64,000 nucleotides of DNA from Grifola frondosa (Eukaryota > Basidiomycota > Agaricomycetes > Polyporales > Grifolaceae), in NCBI GenBank assembly GCA_001683735.1, contig LUGG01000018.1, positions 124,001 to 188,000 of the forward strand. The letters run 5' to 3'. Shown in pieces: positions 44,820 to 55,660 of this stretch. The notes beneath the pieces were generated by a model. That model worked only from the letters and a program-made list of their open reading frames with translations, was not told where the DNA came from and searched no databases. How positions within the stretch are numbered: position 1 is the first letter of the stretch; every line of letters begins with the position of its first letter. A program made the translations under genes and the position numbers.

Positions 44820-46666
44820 TCACCATACCGTATCAGGGAACTCGGAGGTCTTGAGCTCCTGCGGATCGGTGTCTACTACCTCTACCACCTCACGCAGCAG
44901 GGTCAGGTCTGTGTCTGCCATGTCCTCCACGTTCTCGTAATGAGGCAGACGCAACGAAAGCCGCTTCAGGCGCTGCCCGCGCCTCGAGCGCTCCTCCGCA
45001 AACTTGTAGCACTGGAGCGATGACCACGTCTTATCATCCGTGAGTGTCAGCGTTTCTAGGTGTGGGCAGGGCAGCCTGCCCGTGACCCCTCCGGCGTGGA
45101 CAGCGCGGACAGGAGCGCCCTACAGAACCCGCCGTCCGTGATGCTCTGCAGCCGCACGTGCAGCACCTTCAACATCGGCATCTTCTCAAGCACATGCCGC
45201 CACGTATCGCGCGAGAAACCGGTGTGCGGCTGGTAGAACGCGGTCTCCGCCACCGCGAACTCCTCCAGGAGGCTTAGGTCGAGCGTCTTCGTGACGGACT
45301 GCAGCAGCGGGCCTGACACCGTCGGCATGTCCCCAATATTGCTTCCCGAGCCGATCGTGGCGGTGATCTGGAATGGGTTCAGGCTCGTGTTACCCTCGAG
45401 CACGATGGCCCCGGACGCGCTCTGATACGTGATGTGCAGGCGTCGGATGTCGCGCAGCGGGTGCGTCTCCTCCAGGTCATATGGGACCCCAAAGAGGAAG
45501 CGGAAGTCGTCGCGCCGTTCGAGCCACACGCTGAGGCGAAGCGTGCAGTTCGGCACGATCAGGCGGCTGATCATGTCCGTCACTACTGTCGCTGAGCAGC
45601 GTGCGATGTCGATCCACCGCAGGCTATCCAACCGAATCTGGCGAAACTCGTACTCGCCCTCGGAGGGCACGAAGGTTGTTTTATAGGTTACGAGCACCTC
45701 GAGTCGCGGGCATGCCTCCAGCATTTGCAGGAGCTGGCTGATCTCCATAGTGATGAGATCCCGCTTTTTACCCCTGATGTATAGCTCCTTTAAGCTAGCA
45801 AAGGACACACGGCCTAGTGCGGGGTATGAGTAGATGAGCTTGAGCGTCGTTAGGCATGGTGTGGAGCTGCTAAACATCGTTGGCAGCGCAACGCAATTAC
45901 TTTCGCTGTGCACCCTGTAAACGAATAAGGTGTCGAGTATGGGAGCGGGCGCTTCGATAATGGGGGATAGCATTTGATGAACCCCGCCATTCTCCGTGTT
46001 CATGAGCGTACATGGAATATAGATTTTGCGAATCCGCCCTATGTGTGATAATATTTCATTCAACACCTGGGAAGAATTGTCGGGGTTTGCTTCGGGATGC
46101 ACAACGAAAGATAATGGTGCATCCCCAGAGCGCGATATACAAGTCAGCGCGGCCGCAGGGTATCGAGTGCTGATGCGTGTCCATAGCACAGAGCACACCA
46201 ATGCGACTGACCGCCAGCGATGGCAGACATGCGCGAGGTAAATCCACTGGCAGGAGCCGAAGCCCGAGTCTATAGGCCTGTCATATTCCTTTGCCAGATC
46301 TACGAAGACGAGCGCGAGGATATCGGTGAGAGTCTATGGATTGGACGGAGGGAGTTGCGGTATCTCTGTAATAGCGCAAGAGAAGAGTCGAGGTCGTCGA
46401 CCTAGAAATCACTGGTCAATAAGTGTATCAGAGATTGTTATATTCTACCAGACTTACTTTGTCAATGATACGAAGCGGGTCGTTGACGCTGAATCCAATG
46501 GTTATGTCAACATGACAGGAGATGTACCGCATGATAAAAGGGCTTACTGAGGTCCATTCCATTCGGGGAGATCCCATGATTGCGGGTGCAGTAGGTGAGA
46601 AAGAATCAACCTGGGGTGAGGTTGCGCATCCATATCTCGCGGGGGAAGAGCCACCTCGGTAGCCAT
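44820..46666 (-). CDS. F-box protein A (paralogue of 52459-54250)
   Basis: From ATG 46666 (MATEVALPPRDMDAQ) through RLILSHLLHPQSWDLPEW, VNDPLRIIDK and VDDLDSSLALLQRYRN to the F-box (IHRL, TDILALVFVDLAKEY, WIYLAHVCHRWRSVAL), then leucine-rich sequence such as CLTTLKLIYSYP and SFASLKELYIRG. F-box proteins recruit substrates to SKP1-cullin ligases. Two single-base deletions break the frame: one after the first F-box helix (near 46326) and one at the CCCC run 45086-45089, after which the last 85 codons (LTDDKTWSSLQCYKFAEERS, stop 44820) resume. Both repairs are supported by the paralogue, which is continuous at those places. Confidence 0.8.
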
Positions 46667-47434
46667 GATTGTGAGAGGAGAGATGTAGGACCAGATATTT
46701 GCGTAGAATGGAAAGACGAACCTGTGGAACTTAAATCAACATAGCAGAGGGCCTGCGGGATTACAGCATTCTGACGTTGAGTCACGCTCGGAATGAGGGT
46801 GAGCACCGGAACTCGAGCATGCAATGCGCCTTCGCTTCTGATACGTCAAGACTCATAGACGCCCGCACCGCCCAGCGAGGATCCAGCCTTAGCATCGCCC
46901 TTAGCATCAGCCTTAGCATAGCATTGATCGCCCATACATAGCGTCGGTGCGTCCAACTTAGCGTTGCAACACTGCTGCTCCGATGTGAGTCGTAGTGACT
47001 CCAATTCTGCACACCTTGGCTGCACAGAGCTGCATTCGAGCGCCTTCCGGCGCTCAGGTGAGCTGTGTCCGGGGGCCGTCAGCGCGCTGAAATGCATCCC
47101 GTGAGTCAAGTCGGCTGTGCTGTCCAGAATATTAATGGAGGCTCCAGCTGAGGTATACCGTTTGAAAGAGTTCAGAGTCATGGACGTACACTGCTGAACC
47201 TCGGTGGGCCATTGTCACAAAATGCACCCACGTGACTGTGACGCGACGCGCAGCTTGTGTGTAACGCATGACTTTTCGATTGGTGCTATGCAGATGGAAT
47301 CCATTTTTAGCTGCGAAAGACACACAGTGCAAAGCCGGACATGCGTCTCGTCTTCAGCTTCAATTCCCATCACGACCTAGTGGCGGAGACAGCCCTCTCA
47401 CGGTGTCTCTCTAACCCCCATAGTCTCCACCGTC
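46667..47434. other. intergenic, divergent promoters
   Basis: About 770 bp between the starts of F-box A and the DUF3074 gene. Contains three imperfect CCTTAGCAT units near 46893-46921. No coding support in any of the overlapping frames. Confidence 0.45.
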
Positions 47435-48466
47435 ATGTCGACTGACCTGCATCTATCTATAACACCTCTGAAGATAACAGGTACCGTGGCAAGCACTTGT
47501 CATTAATGTAATCACGGTTTTGATTTCGTTCGCAACAAAGAAATACCTTCAGAGGACTCAATCATAGCCTCAGGACAAGCTCTGCTGGACTCAGCAACGT
47601 CCTGGAAGCACGGCAAGACATACCAGAAGAATACAGTCAGGACATTGTCTCGTGCCAAAGGCCCGCGAGATGGTGCAGCCTGGCACTGTCGTGTCAGCGA
47701 GCACCCTCCAGGGGACGCGACATTCGATGAATTCTGGAGCAAGCTTGGTGTAGATAAAGCGGAGAACGAGATGCAGTACGTCCCAGTTCTTCACCTCACA
47801 GATCAACAGGTAACACTTCATTTAGATTTATCCCGGATATCAAGAAGGCGACGTTGATCAAGAAAATCTCCTCAACACAATCCGTCTGGTCGCTTTATTA
47901 TACTTTTCCTCCGCCAGTTTCCCCCGAGTTTTCACGGTCGTTCAAACCGTTCATCTGAGTGAGACGTCGCCAAAGACTGGGTAAGTATACTGTGTCCTTG
48001 CTGCCTGATAATCGTAATATCTAATTGTTTCTGTATACATCCATAGAATAATTGTTTCCGTACCCGTGGACTTGACAGCACCAGGCAGCGAGGATCTAGC
48101 CAAGCTTGAAGAGAAAGGCGTCAAAGGGCGCTATGTGAGCGTTGAGCGACTCACAGAGCTCGATAACGGTAATGTCGAATGGCGTATGGCGACCTCTAGC
48201 ACCCCAGGTGGTAAGATCCCCCAATTCGTAGCGGAGTCCTCGATGGCCAGCACGATCTCCCACGTAAGTGCCATCTGGTGCGTCAGATATGAGCCACGAA
48301 CTGACCTATGTGCACATAGGACGTGACTCATTTCTTGCACTGGTTCCACTCCATCCGTGCAAACCCCACGCCTGCTACGACAGACGAAAGTGCACCGGCA
48401 GCTACGGCTGATGTGCATGCATCTACCGCCGCAAATGAGGCCGTATCGAATGCTGCTGGAGCTTAA
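47435..48466 (+). CDS. DUF3074 (START-like fold) protein
   Basis: ATG 47435 opens MSTDLHLSITPLKIT; an intron (about 47485-47540) joins to EIPSEDSIIASGQALLDSAT. Then SWKHGKTYQKNTVRTLSRAK, HCRVSEHPPGDATFDEFW, an intron, FIPDIKKATLIKKISSTQS, VFTVVQTVHLSETSPKTG, another intron, GIIVSVPVDL, GRYVSVERLTEL, EWRMATSSTPGGKIPQFVAE and, after a last intron, DVTHFLHWF. This matches fungal DUF3074 proteins, predicted lipid-binding START-like folds of unknown role. The frame breaks once at the C run 47921-47925, where one further C restores PVSPRVFTV. Confidence 0.8.
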
Positions 48467-48885
48467 ACAATGCGGCCCAAGTGGTACTGGTGCTGTAGCT
48501 TGAATTGATATCGTGCGGACATGGACTGCAGGTCGGGCCATCTGTACGAGGACTCTGTTATATACCTGACGATTTGGATGGAATGTACAGTACTGAATAC
48601 GGATGCTTTACACCAGAGCTTGGGATCTCCCATATTGCTTTTCGGAAGGTCTTCACATTGGCGCCGGTCTTTGGCACGCTTGGAAGATCAATGTCAATTA
48701 GAGTTGCGGTCTTCATTCCCACAGCGTCTCACACTTGATACATCTTATGTATAACGCGATAGGCACGTTTTGTGGGTACAAAACTGACCGTGGCTACCCG
48801 CGCATGCCACATTCTCCCATCCTTCAGCAACGCTCCGGCTTTTCAATCTCAAATTCTGTTCCGGACGACCAATTCTCATCCCAAG
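48467..48885. other. intergenic
   Basis: Between two same-strand genes; must hold the terminator of the first and promoter of the second. No gene seen. Confidence 0.5.
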
Positions 48886-51021
48886 ATGCCGCTGACAGTC
48901 GATGAAACACCAGATAACCAGAGGATCGAGAGTAGCAGTGAGAAGTCAGACCGCCAGCAGGTACGTTAATCCGTTCTCTACCACTTTTCACAAAGTCATC
49001 GTGCATCGTGACTAGGAGAAAAATGCGACTTTTTATTGCCGAGAAGAAAGCGCCGATGAGGACTCTTCCACAGCTTGGGCAGCTTGTGTCCAGAAAGTCA
49101 AGGAGATCGACGAAGCGTCCGTGCGAGAGTGGAAGGAAGAAATTGACACACTCCTTGTCTTTGTGAGCCCATCTTATTATGTATCAATGACTTAAATCTG
49201 GACCTGATTCGTGACTTCCCGAACAGGCCGGCCTCTTTTCCGCCGTCCTCACAACGTTCAATGTGCAATCATATGTTTCGCTGCAACCTGATTCCTCTGA
49301 TACGTCAAATATTCTCCTTGCACAGATTTCTGCGCAGCTGAACAGCTTTTCCGTGAACTCCGGCTTCGTAAACTCATCCCAGCCACCACTTTCTGCCACG
49401 CCTCCCTTCCGACCTTCTACGTCCGCCGTCGTAATCAATGTCCTGTGGTTCTCTAGCTTGATTTCTAGCCTTGCCGCCGCATCGATCGGTATCCTAGTCA
49501 AGCAATGGCTGAACAGGTACAGTCGTGGGCTTTCGATCGTTTCACGGGAGGGCGCCCGTGTGCGCCAGTTCCGCTACGATGCCTTGATAAAATACAGAGT
49601 CATCAATATCATGGCTCTCCTTCCGGTTCTCCTGCAGATTTCCCTCGTCCTATTCCTAGCGGGACTTTTGGTCCTCCTGTGGCCGTTGCACCGAACCGTC
49701 GCTGCTATCGCAACAGTTCTCGTCGCGTTTCTACTGGTCTTCTTGATTATCACCACTGTCCTCCCAGCATTCGCTGGTGATTGTCCCTACCAGTCCCCGC
49801 AGGCCTGGGGCTTTCTCGTGATGGTACAGACTACACAGTCTGCGATCCGGGGATGCTCTGTGTTCATCACAGACCACCTCCCGGGCCGCTTGGCTGTCAA
49901 CTCGCGCTTCAGGCGGGCTATAGGACAGAGGCTTTACGCTGCCATTGCCAAGAAGATCTCCCAGAGCTGGAGGGTGCGCGAGAGAAACCTCATACGGAAG
50001 TCGCAGTCTGTCTTGGATTGGCACTTGCTCGCGGCGGCCGATGCAGTGGTCATCGATGATGCATTCCTCAGGGATGTTGTCCGACCGTGTTTCGCAGATA
50101 TCGAGCTCGACGCTGAAGCGGCGACATCATCCTTCTATGATATCGTGCAGCGTCGAACGGACCTCTTCGATGATGCTCCTCTGTGGAAGAATGAGCCCTT
50201 GTGGATGCTAGCAATGCAGTACGGCGGCAGCAGAGGCGGCGAATCCGCATTACAGTCGAACCAAATCCTCGTGGACCTTGCCCTCGATATTCTCTTCAAA
50301 GCGCCTAAGCACGGAGGAAGCATGCAGGATATCCAGCACTACTTGGAGCATCAAGCAGCATACACTCCCGATGTCGTGCTAGCAGGGATCTGTCGACGGC
50401 TATCTTCTGGCGTACTGGCGGAGGGTAACGGGGTCTGTGACATGGGGGTCGACTTACTTCTACAAGTTTTCTCTGCACGTCGTCAGTGGGCCGTTGGCTC
50501 CAATGGTATGTGTCCTATGTCGATCATAAATGAACTACCATGTAATGTCGTAATGTTCTTTGACAGGCTTTAAGGCACTGGCATCCCTCGTTCTCCATCG
50601 TCCTGGGAACATTCACAGGTATCTCCAAATTTGCAGGGTGGCATTCGACGTCGCCTCCCATCTTGCAGCTCCGAATTACCAGTACGAACACGTACGAGAC
50701 GAGGTACGCGCGATGTTCGCTGCATTCATACAAGCCCTTGGGACCGCGAAATGGGAGACAATCGACGACATCGGAGACATCGTTCGCAACTTATCTGCAA
50801 TACTGCCGCGAATACCGAACTTGGCCTACAGGGACACTGTGCTGATCACTCCTGATGCTATTCACGTCCTGGATGAAGCTGTGAAAGCCCTCTTGGCTCG
50901 AATGGTCGTGGGCAGAGAGCGAGATATATTCCTCAAAGACGGCACAGAGACGATTCAGAACCTTCACTCTATATACAGTCAGTCCTGGGAAGAAAATAGA
51001 AGACTACAATCGACCCACTAG
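48886..51021 (+). CDS. DUF6535 multi-pass membrane protein
   Basis: Exons 48886-48960, 49016-49162, 49227-50505 and 50568-51021. The N-terminal part (AAWAACVQKVKEIDEASVREW-like region, then AGLFSAVLTTFNVQSY) and NVLWFSSLISSLAAASIGIL are the hallmark of DUF6535, a family expanded in Agaricomycetes. Four hydrophobic helices: at AGLFSAVLTTF, VINVLWFSSLISSLAAASIG, LLPVLLQISLVLFLAGLLVL and AIATVLVAFLLVFLIITTVL. The large soluble C-terminal half (about 450 residues) is rich in hydrophobic helices and has no motif I know. Function is unknown. The frame is intact. Confidence 0.88.
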
Positions 51022-51295
51022 TAGCGTTCACCATTGTAACAGCCTTTGCAGTATCCTGTAGTATTCCCTCATTCTGCCGACATGTACGTATCTCGTTTAT
51101 TATGTCGCTCTGTATTGCTCCTCTTATGTTATTTGTCCGAACAGTCCGCTGCTTTGTCTGTACGCAGCCTAACCACGATCAGTTTCCGTATGCATATTGT
51201 CCATCATAGGAATATATTGTACAGGTTTCTTGTAGTCTGTGTCTCAACATACGTTCACATTCATTGATCTACTACTGTCTACAGAGATAAGCACT

Positions 51296-51971
51296 TCAGA
51301 TCGATGTGTTCAAAGTGAAGTCTTCAAAGAAAAGACACACTTGAGCTTCCATTGAGTTGAATGTACCATTTCCACCAAAAAGCAAGCTTATTTCTGACGC
51401 CGATTTGCCAATCATCATGTTCGCGACGGTGACACATCCGAGGTCGCTGTGTACGACTTCTGAGCCGAATGGCGGTGTGGACAGGTGGTGATATACCTAC
51501 AGTAAGGACCTGATCCCGAGATAGTCCGCAGCTTTGATAATTCCAAACAGCGTGCTCCTTTCGAGGCCAGCCATAAATGCCCGGTCCCATTCGCCAATTT
51601 CCGGGCGCCGATTCGCGGTGAAGTGAGTTTGACCAGGTGCAGTGACATTCCGCGTAGGCGCCTCCCTATAATGATCACAATACTCAAGGATCTGTTAATA
51701 CGGAAGAATAAGACACAGCTGTGGTTTAAAATTCCAGACATAGACCTTCTTGAAGAGCGTGGAGTCAATGTTCAGCAGTGGAACGGGTTCACTGTCAACG
51801 TGATTGTCTGCAATAAGACGTTTTAGAACGTCGTTGCGTGGTTCATCAATTGTGGTGAGCAATTCAAGATTGGTGCTTACTTCGTGCAAATTCACCGAGG
51901 AGCCCAAAGTTGGCGATGATTGCGTTATCAACCTTGATTCTTTTCTCGTCCGAAGTGATGAAGGTGACCAT
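51296..51971 (-). CDS. SKP1-like paralogue B
   Basis: Starts MVTFITSDEKRIKVDNAIIA (51971), continues with EPVPLLNIDSTLFKK, ILEYCDHYREAPTR, IGEWDRAFMAGLERSTLFGI, IKAADYLGIRSLL and DLGCVTVANMMIGKSASEIS. Intron positions match SKP1 (43035-43821), so it arose by DNA-level duplication. The canonical end (NDFTPEEEAQIKKENEW) is replaced by LLFGGNGTFNSMEAQVCLFF and a hydrophobic tail to a stop at 51296. It may bind a subset of F-box proteins or be decaying; its full-length open frame argues against an old pseudogene. Confidence 0.8.
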
Positions 51972-52458
51972 ATCTATGATGCCGAATTCGTGAGCAAATA
52001 TCCAACTTCAATGCACTATGGTGAACGTCGATGAGGTCTAAGCTTAAGAGCACTGAATGCGCAGGCGTTGCTTAAAGCGCAGCTTCTGATGCTGATGCAT
52101 ATGTCCATCTTATTTCTCAGGCGGTCACCACCAATCCTCATGCAGCTGGGCTTGTCACAGACATAATGGTCATCGGACCGTTAAATCTACATGATTTAAC
52201 AGCCTCCGAAAGAGTTGATGTATATATCGGTACGCAAGAATAATTCCCCCATGAAATAATGCCTTTAAGTGGACTTGCATCAGTAAGGGATGCCCTTTGC
52301 ATTATAAACAGAAGAGACTTACAACGAGAGATTACACGACACAACTTGGCGCAAATGAATGTATCACATTTATGTCGCGCACTGGGTCACGACAACACTC
52401 GTCAGCATATTTTCGACCACGTGAGATCGCCTCAAAGAGAATTTACCCACCATAGCAG
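51972..52458. other. intergenic
   Basis: Upstream of SKP1-like B and downstream of F-box B. No gene seen. Confidence 0.5.
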
Positions 52459-54250
52459 TTACCACTCCACAGTCGGGAAGACCGCGGATTCGATCAATGG
52501 AGGTTCCAAATCCACGATCTCCACAACCTCTCGCAACATATCCAGATCCGTATCTTCAATATTTTCTACGTCCTGGTAGTGGGATGAGCGCACAGAGAGC
52601 CACTTCAATGGCTGCTTTCGGCTCGAGCGCTCCTGTGCCAACCTATGAAACTGAAGTGACGACCACGACTTATCGTATCGCAGCGTGAACCTCTCCAGGA
52701 CAGGACACAGGAGCGCTCCGGTATCAATATGTGGCGTCGTCAGCGCTGACAGGATTTCCCTGCAGCAGCCACCGTTACTCGTGCGCCCCCATCGGATGTG
52801 AAGCTTCTTGAGCAGGGGCATCTTCTCCAGGAGGTGGGTCCAAGCATCTCTCGTGAAGGTCAACGGAGGACGATGATATGCCGTCTCCTGGATTGTGAGT
52901 TCTTCGACGAGACTCATGTCGAGCGTATCGGCGATCGAGTGAATGAGTGGACCCGAGATCTTCGACATTCCCCCGAATTCGGTGTCAGAATGGATGAATG
53001 CAGTGATCTGGAATGTATTCCGACTCGTAGTTCCTTCTATCATAATGCACCTGGATGCGCTACGATACTTGATAAACAGTTGTTTGATATCATGGAGATG
53101 ATGCCAGTCCTCGAGACCATCGGGGATGCCGAAGAGGAAATGGGAGTCGTCGCGTTTCTCCAACCAAACACTAAACCGCATAGTACAGTCAGGTATAACG
53201 AGACGACTGATTAGGTCGCTCACTACTGTGGCTGAGCAGCGGGCAAGATCAATACGCCGAAGGTGCTCCAGCGATATCTGACGACGCTCAGAATTGGAGG
53301 TGTCCTGGGATGGGTCAATTTGGGCCTTCGAAGTCACTACTACCTCGAGGAATGGGCATGCTGCAAGCAAATCGAGGAAGCGTGCGAGTTCCACTGAGGG
53401 CGTGTGACTCTTTCTACCTTTGATATAGAGTTCTTTCAAGTTGGAGAACGAGGAGGAGCCCACCGTAGGGTACGAGTGATTCAATTTTAGTGTGGTTAAG
53501 CGAGGGTGTGGGTGTCGAAAATCTTGGGTAACGGAAAGCAGTCACCTCTGATCCAAGGTTCACATGCTTTGTAAACATGTATCGTTTGAACCGAGGGAGC
53601 GTGCGTTCCAATGAGAGGAGATAGTCTCGCGTGAATACCTCCATTGGTTGTTTTCATAAGATTACATGGAAGGTAGACGGCACGAACCCGTCCCATGTGA
53701 GATAGCATTCTGTCCAGAACCGGTTTCGAATGATCCGAATTTGCATCTGAATGGACAACAAACGACAGCGGAGCGTCTACCGAACGGTCCAAGCTAGCCA
53801 GAGCGGCAGTTGGGTATCGAGTACTGATACATGTCCATAGCAAAGGGCATGACAAGGCTATAGATCTCCAGCGACGGCAAACATGGGCCAAGTATATCCA
53901 CGGGCAGGAGCCGAAGTTCCATTGCAGAGGAACATCATACGCCGAAGATAGCTCGAGAAAGATTATCACAAGAATGTCGGTCGAGAGTCTGTGAATGGAG
54001 CGGAGGGTGTTACGATATCGCCTAAGTAACGCCAGTGAGGTGTCGAGATCGTCGAGCTGCCAGGTATATACAAGTTAGTGAGTGTACGGGTATAATAGTG
54101 TCACCAACTTTGGTTACAACACAATCATCAGTGCTGTTCGACAGGCCCTCGTCAACTTAAGACTGCGAGGGATATGATAAGACGTACTCAGCCGTGCCAT
54201 CCAACTCTGGAAGATCCCATGACCTTGGAGGAAGTAGGTGATCCAAGGTT
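52459..54250 (-). CDS. F-box protein B (paralogue of 44820-46666)
   Basis: The 5' end is not fixed: RLTLDHLLPPRSWDLPEL near 54200-54250 corresponds to the start region of F-box A, but no ATG in frame is clear. Then LDDLDTSLALLRRYRNTLRS, the F-box (IHRLSTDILVIIFLELSSAY, WIYLAHVCRRWRSIAL) and LRR-like blocks: PVLDRMLSHMGRVRAVYLP, LTTLKLNHSYPTVG, SFSNLKELYIKGRK, IDLARCSATVVSDLISRLVI, EDTDLDMLREVVEIVD, ending FPTVEW. One base is missing at the A run 53518-53521 (T on the coding strand), between PLPKI and RLTTLKL; the paralogue is continuous there. Long exon 52459-53484 is otherwise open. Confidence 0.8.
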
Positions 54251-54807
54251 AGTCTATCGTCGACGTTTGTCAAGGTGTGAGCTGCGGCGCTTGCACATCG
54301 TCGTTTCGAGTGCTTTTATTCGCAGGGTCGAATTCGATGGTCATGACAAGAACGGATTCCTTGTATATGGGCTATGGGTAACAAAAGATTTTTCCAGCTA
54401 AAGTTATGGTACCTCTGAAGGTCTTATATGAGTGACGTGGCCATGCAATGACGGCGAGGAGCAAATAATGTTTGGAGTCACACTGCCGTTTGGCCGCCTT
54501 CGCGCTTCTGATCAAGACGGCTACGAAGTACGAAATAGGTCAACCGGTCCTGCATCATCTATTAGTGCATCGCCACGGAATACATGATTTTAATTTCTAT
54601 TAATTTTATCCAAAGCATACGTTTGCCCATCAACTCATACGTGCCAACAGTCGAATATAATGGAATAGATACATGAGCTTATCACTGCCACCGGCTCATG
54701 CACGACCAACACCTGAAATAACGTATACGACCACATCCTGCCTAGGCTCTCATAGAAACCTAGACATTAATGACAGGGAAATCTCGATATAAGGAAGGCG
54801 TATGCAC
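54251..54807. other. intergenic
   Basis: Upstream DNA of F-box B and 3' flank of SKP1-like C. The start of F-box B may lie in its first part. Otherwise nothing seen. Confidence 0.45.
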
Positions 54808-55376
54808 CTACGCCCCGACATTGTCGAGTCCAAAAATTGCTCGAACCTCCTCCATCGATTTGCCTTTAATATCATTAGCAACCAGCTTGTATCCAAGATG
54901 ACTTGAGTATTCATTAGCGCAGCCAAAAAAAAAAAGGAGGACGGCTTACTAGAGACGTGGTATTCTGAGGGATTTCGCCGCAGAGATAATCTCGAACAAT
55001 AACGCGTGATCAATACGGCCGAAGAATTGCAGGTCCCATGGATCAACGGCCTCGAACATGTACAGGATGGGATTTATTTCACGGTCATGATCGCCGCTGT
55101 GGCGTCCGCAATACTGCAGGATCTATACGGCAAGAGGTTCATGGGGGTTCGCTTCGAAGACGGGGACATGTACCTTCTTGAAGGCTGCAGAGCTAACGTC
55201 TGGTATCGGAAGCGGTTTCATGAATTGGCCTATGCATATGAAGTCAGCATTCCTAATGTATGACATGAAAAAAGATTATGCTCACTGCGCTCGACATCTT
55301 TGAACAGGCCGAACTGAGCAATTATCTCGTAGTCTGCCTCATGCTGCTGTCCATCCTCAGTCGTGAAAACCACCAT
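54808..55376 (-). CDS. SKP1-like paralogue C, C-terminally short
   Basis: ATG 55376: MVVFTTEDGQQHEADYEIIA, QFGLFKDVERS, then after an intron QFMKPLPIPDVSSAAFKK, ILQYCGRHSGDHDRE, VDPWDLQFFGRIDHALLFEI, ISAAKSLRIPRL, and after a T-rich intron HLGYKLVANDIKGKSMEEVR, ending AIFGLDNVGA with a TAG at 54808. The exon pattern follows SKP1. It stops about 20 residues before the canonical SKP1 end, so the last F-box-binding helix is absent. The spliced frame is intact. Confidence 0.8.
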
Positions 55377-55660
55377 GGCTGCTAGACGTGTCAAATGTGG
55401 TGAGATAGAGAGTCAAACAAGTGTGGGTGGAATGGCGAGATATCGACTTGTGAGTTTCAGACCAATATAAATACAAATGATGCCGGATTCCGACTGAAGG
55501 AAGTGTAAAATATTTGAATTTTCCGTCTCTACTCGTGCATGATACGTCGTCCAGTTTCCTGTTACAGACCTACTACTGTGGAAAAAGTTAGAATCTCAGC
55601 CAAGAGTTCATGGCGAAAGAAACACGCACATCCATCTATTCAACGGTCTTCAATCATACC

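Noticed and set aside
46782..47332. Overlapping minus-strand frames between F-box A and the DUF3074 gene
   Set aside because: No motif, no splice continuity, and they lie in the only space available for two divergent promoters.
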